DNA of 64,000 nucleotides from NCBI GenBank assembly GCA_034508935.3, contig CM067444.1, positions 281,381-345,380 of the forward strand. Reading direction: 5' to 3'. The translations under genes were made by a program, and so were the position numbers. The stretch's first letter is position 1. Each line of letters opens with the position of its first letter. This DNA comes from Berghia stephanieae (taxonomy: Eukaryota > Mollusca > Gastropoda > Nudibranchia > Aeolidiidae). The notes beneath the pieces were generated by a model. The model did no database searches and was not told the origin of the DNA. It saw only the letters and a list, made by a program, of their open reading frames with translations. Below, piece by piece: positions 62,898-64,000 of this stretch.

Positions 62898-64000
62898 GTA
62901 GGCATCCTTCCGTCTCAAGAGACGATGGTTTGCGCCCTGTATGGCTTTAGTCTCATCAGTCCTGTTGAGAGCAACGACGGGTGTGACTCAGCAGACCAAT
63001 CCTTGCATGGCAGTCTCTACCGCAGTTGCACACGTAGTTTGACTGTGTGTTTGGTATTTGGATCTGCTGCCTCTCTTTCCTCCTTGTTCTCCTCTCCTCA
63101 AACTTCATCTTTCTCCTCTCCTCACCCCTCTTCACTCCCTCCATCACCGCATATCTACAGCCGCTGCTGCGGTCGTCAGCAAGCGACTCCCAGTCCAGGT
63201 GTTTTGAGTCGATGCCTGTCAATTTCATGTCTCGTTTGCAGACATCATAGAAGCGCAGAGCTGGACGGCCAGTTGGTCGCCGTCCAGAAGCTAGTTCACC
63301 GTACATGATGTCTTTGGGTATGCGTCCATCGTCCATCCTGTGTACGTGACCAAGCCATCGCAAACGTCGCTGGCAGAGCATGAGATGCATAGGCTACTGA
63401 GGGAGTTCGCTCTTTCTAACACTGCATTGTTAGTGAGTCTGTCCTGCCACCTGATGCCTAGGATTCGTCGTAGACAGCGAATGTGGAAGTTTTCCAGGCG
63501 GTTCTCCTGTCTGTCATATGTTGTCCAGGATTCACTGCCATACAGTAGGCTACTGAGTACACATGCCTGGTATACTCTGAGTTTGGTGTTCAAAGTGAGT
63601 TGTTGTTGTTGGTCCACACTCTCTTGCTCAATTGTGCCATGACAGCGGCAGCTTTGGCGATGCGCTTGTCTAATTCTGCATCAAGTGAGAGGTTGCTGGT
63701 GATGGTTGTGCCCAGGTATGTGAAGTGATCAGTGACTTCTAGGTCCTCGTTGTCAATGTAAATTGCTGGTATAGAGGGGACATCCTGACAAATTACATTT
63801 ATTGTTTTCTTGATGCTGATCGTCAGCCCGAATTCCCTGCATGCGTGGGAAAACCTGTCCATCAGCCGTTGGAGGTCTTCCTCGGTATGCGCGCATAGAG
63901 CTGCATCATCTGCAAATAGCATTTCCCTTATGAGGACTGTGCGGACGTTGGTCTTTGCTCTCAGCCGTGCCAGATTGAACAGCTTCCCATCACTTCTAGG
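62898..64000 (-). mobile_element. LINE ORF2 3' half, running off the window edge
   Basis: Reading from 64000 down: reverse transcriptase catalytic LFADDAAL (about 63915); LTISIKKTINV; YLGTTITSNLSLDAELDKRI; then RVYQACVLSSLLYGSESW; RCLRRILGIRWQDRLTNNAV; RRLRWLGHVHRMDDGRIPKD; and a terminal finger CNCGRDCHARIGLLSHTRRC with the stop at 62956. Two one-base frame changes separate these blocks, one in a CAA run near 63610 and one near 63390. The 3' UTR ends in GAGACGGAAGGATGCCTACTA, a common LINE end. The 5' half is outside the window. Clade not assigned. Confidence 0.9.

Overview
The window is animal nuclear DNA with GT-AG introns, 3' A-tailed SINEs, non-LTR and Ty3/gypsy retroelements and heavy micro- and minisatellite content. 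The mix suggests an aquatic invertebrate (lophotrochozoan or non-vertebrate deuterostome), but the sequence alone does not settle the phylum. No bacterial-type operon, CRISPR array, rRNA gene or free-standing tRNA gene is visible.

One host gene is well supported. It is a minus-strand AGPAT3/4-type lysophosphatidic acid acyltransferase with eight coding exons between 49193 and 22212. All exons join in compatible phases and cover the family from an MGL start to the EIEKGSSYG tail (about 384 residues). The first coding exon reads one base short in a C run. A non-coding first exon near 56.9 kb is possible. Everything between the exons is repeat or unrecognised intron sequence.

Layout: 1-511 is a 73-bp tandem array. 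709-8840 is a very young Ty3/gypsy element on the plus strand. 8.9-19 kb holds six copies of an unnamed ~500-bp SINE (called SINE A here), a TAG microsatellite, a 33-bp minisatellite and tRNA-derived SINEs. 19-22.2 kb is AT-rich, with no gene seen, and is the probable 3' flank/3' UTR of the acyltransferase. 22.2-49.2 kb is the acyltransferase gene. Its introns hold LINE fragments, SINEs, minisatellites of 35, 30, 26 and 57 bp, and a second young Ty3/gypsy element (37787-45790, minus strand). That second element has integrase before reverse transcriptase, the Gmr1-like order, and lies inside the 57-bp array. 49.4-55.2 kb is a 59-bp satellite whose middle 2.8 kb looks corrupted. 55.2-64 kb holds more SINEs, simple repeats, a small 16-bp-TIR element and a LINE that runs off the right edge.

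I found no multi-gene system. The notable points are the Gmr1-like element, the SINE A family with its consistent orientation, minisatellites that arose from SINE ends, a hairpin just past the acyltransferase stop that carries a degenerate hammerhead-like core, and signs of uncorrected long-read error that may also explain the frame break in coding exon 1.
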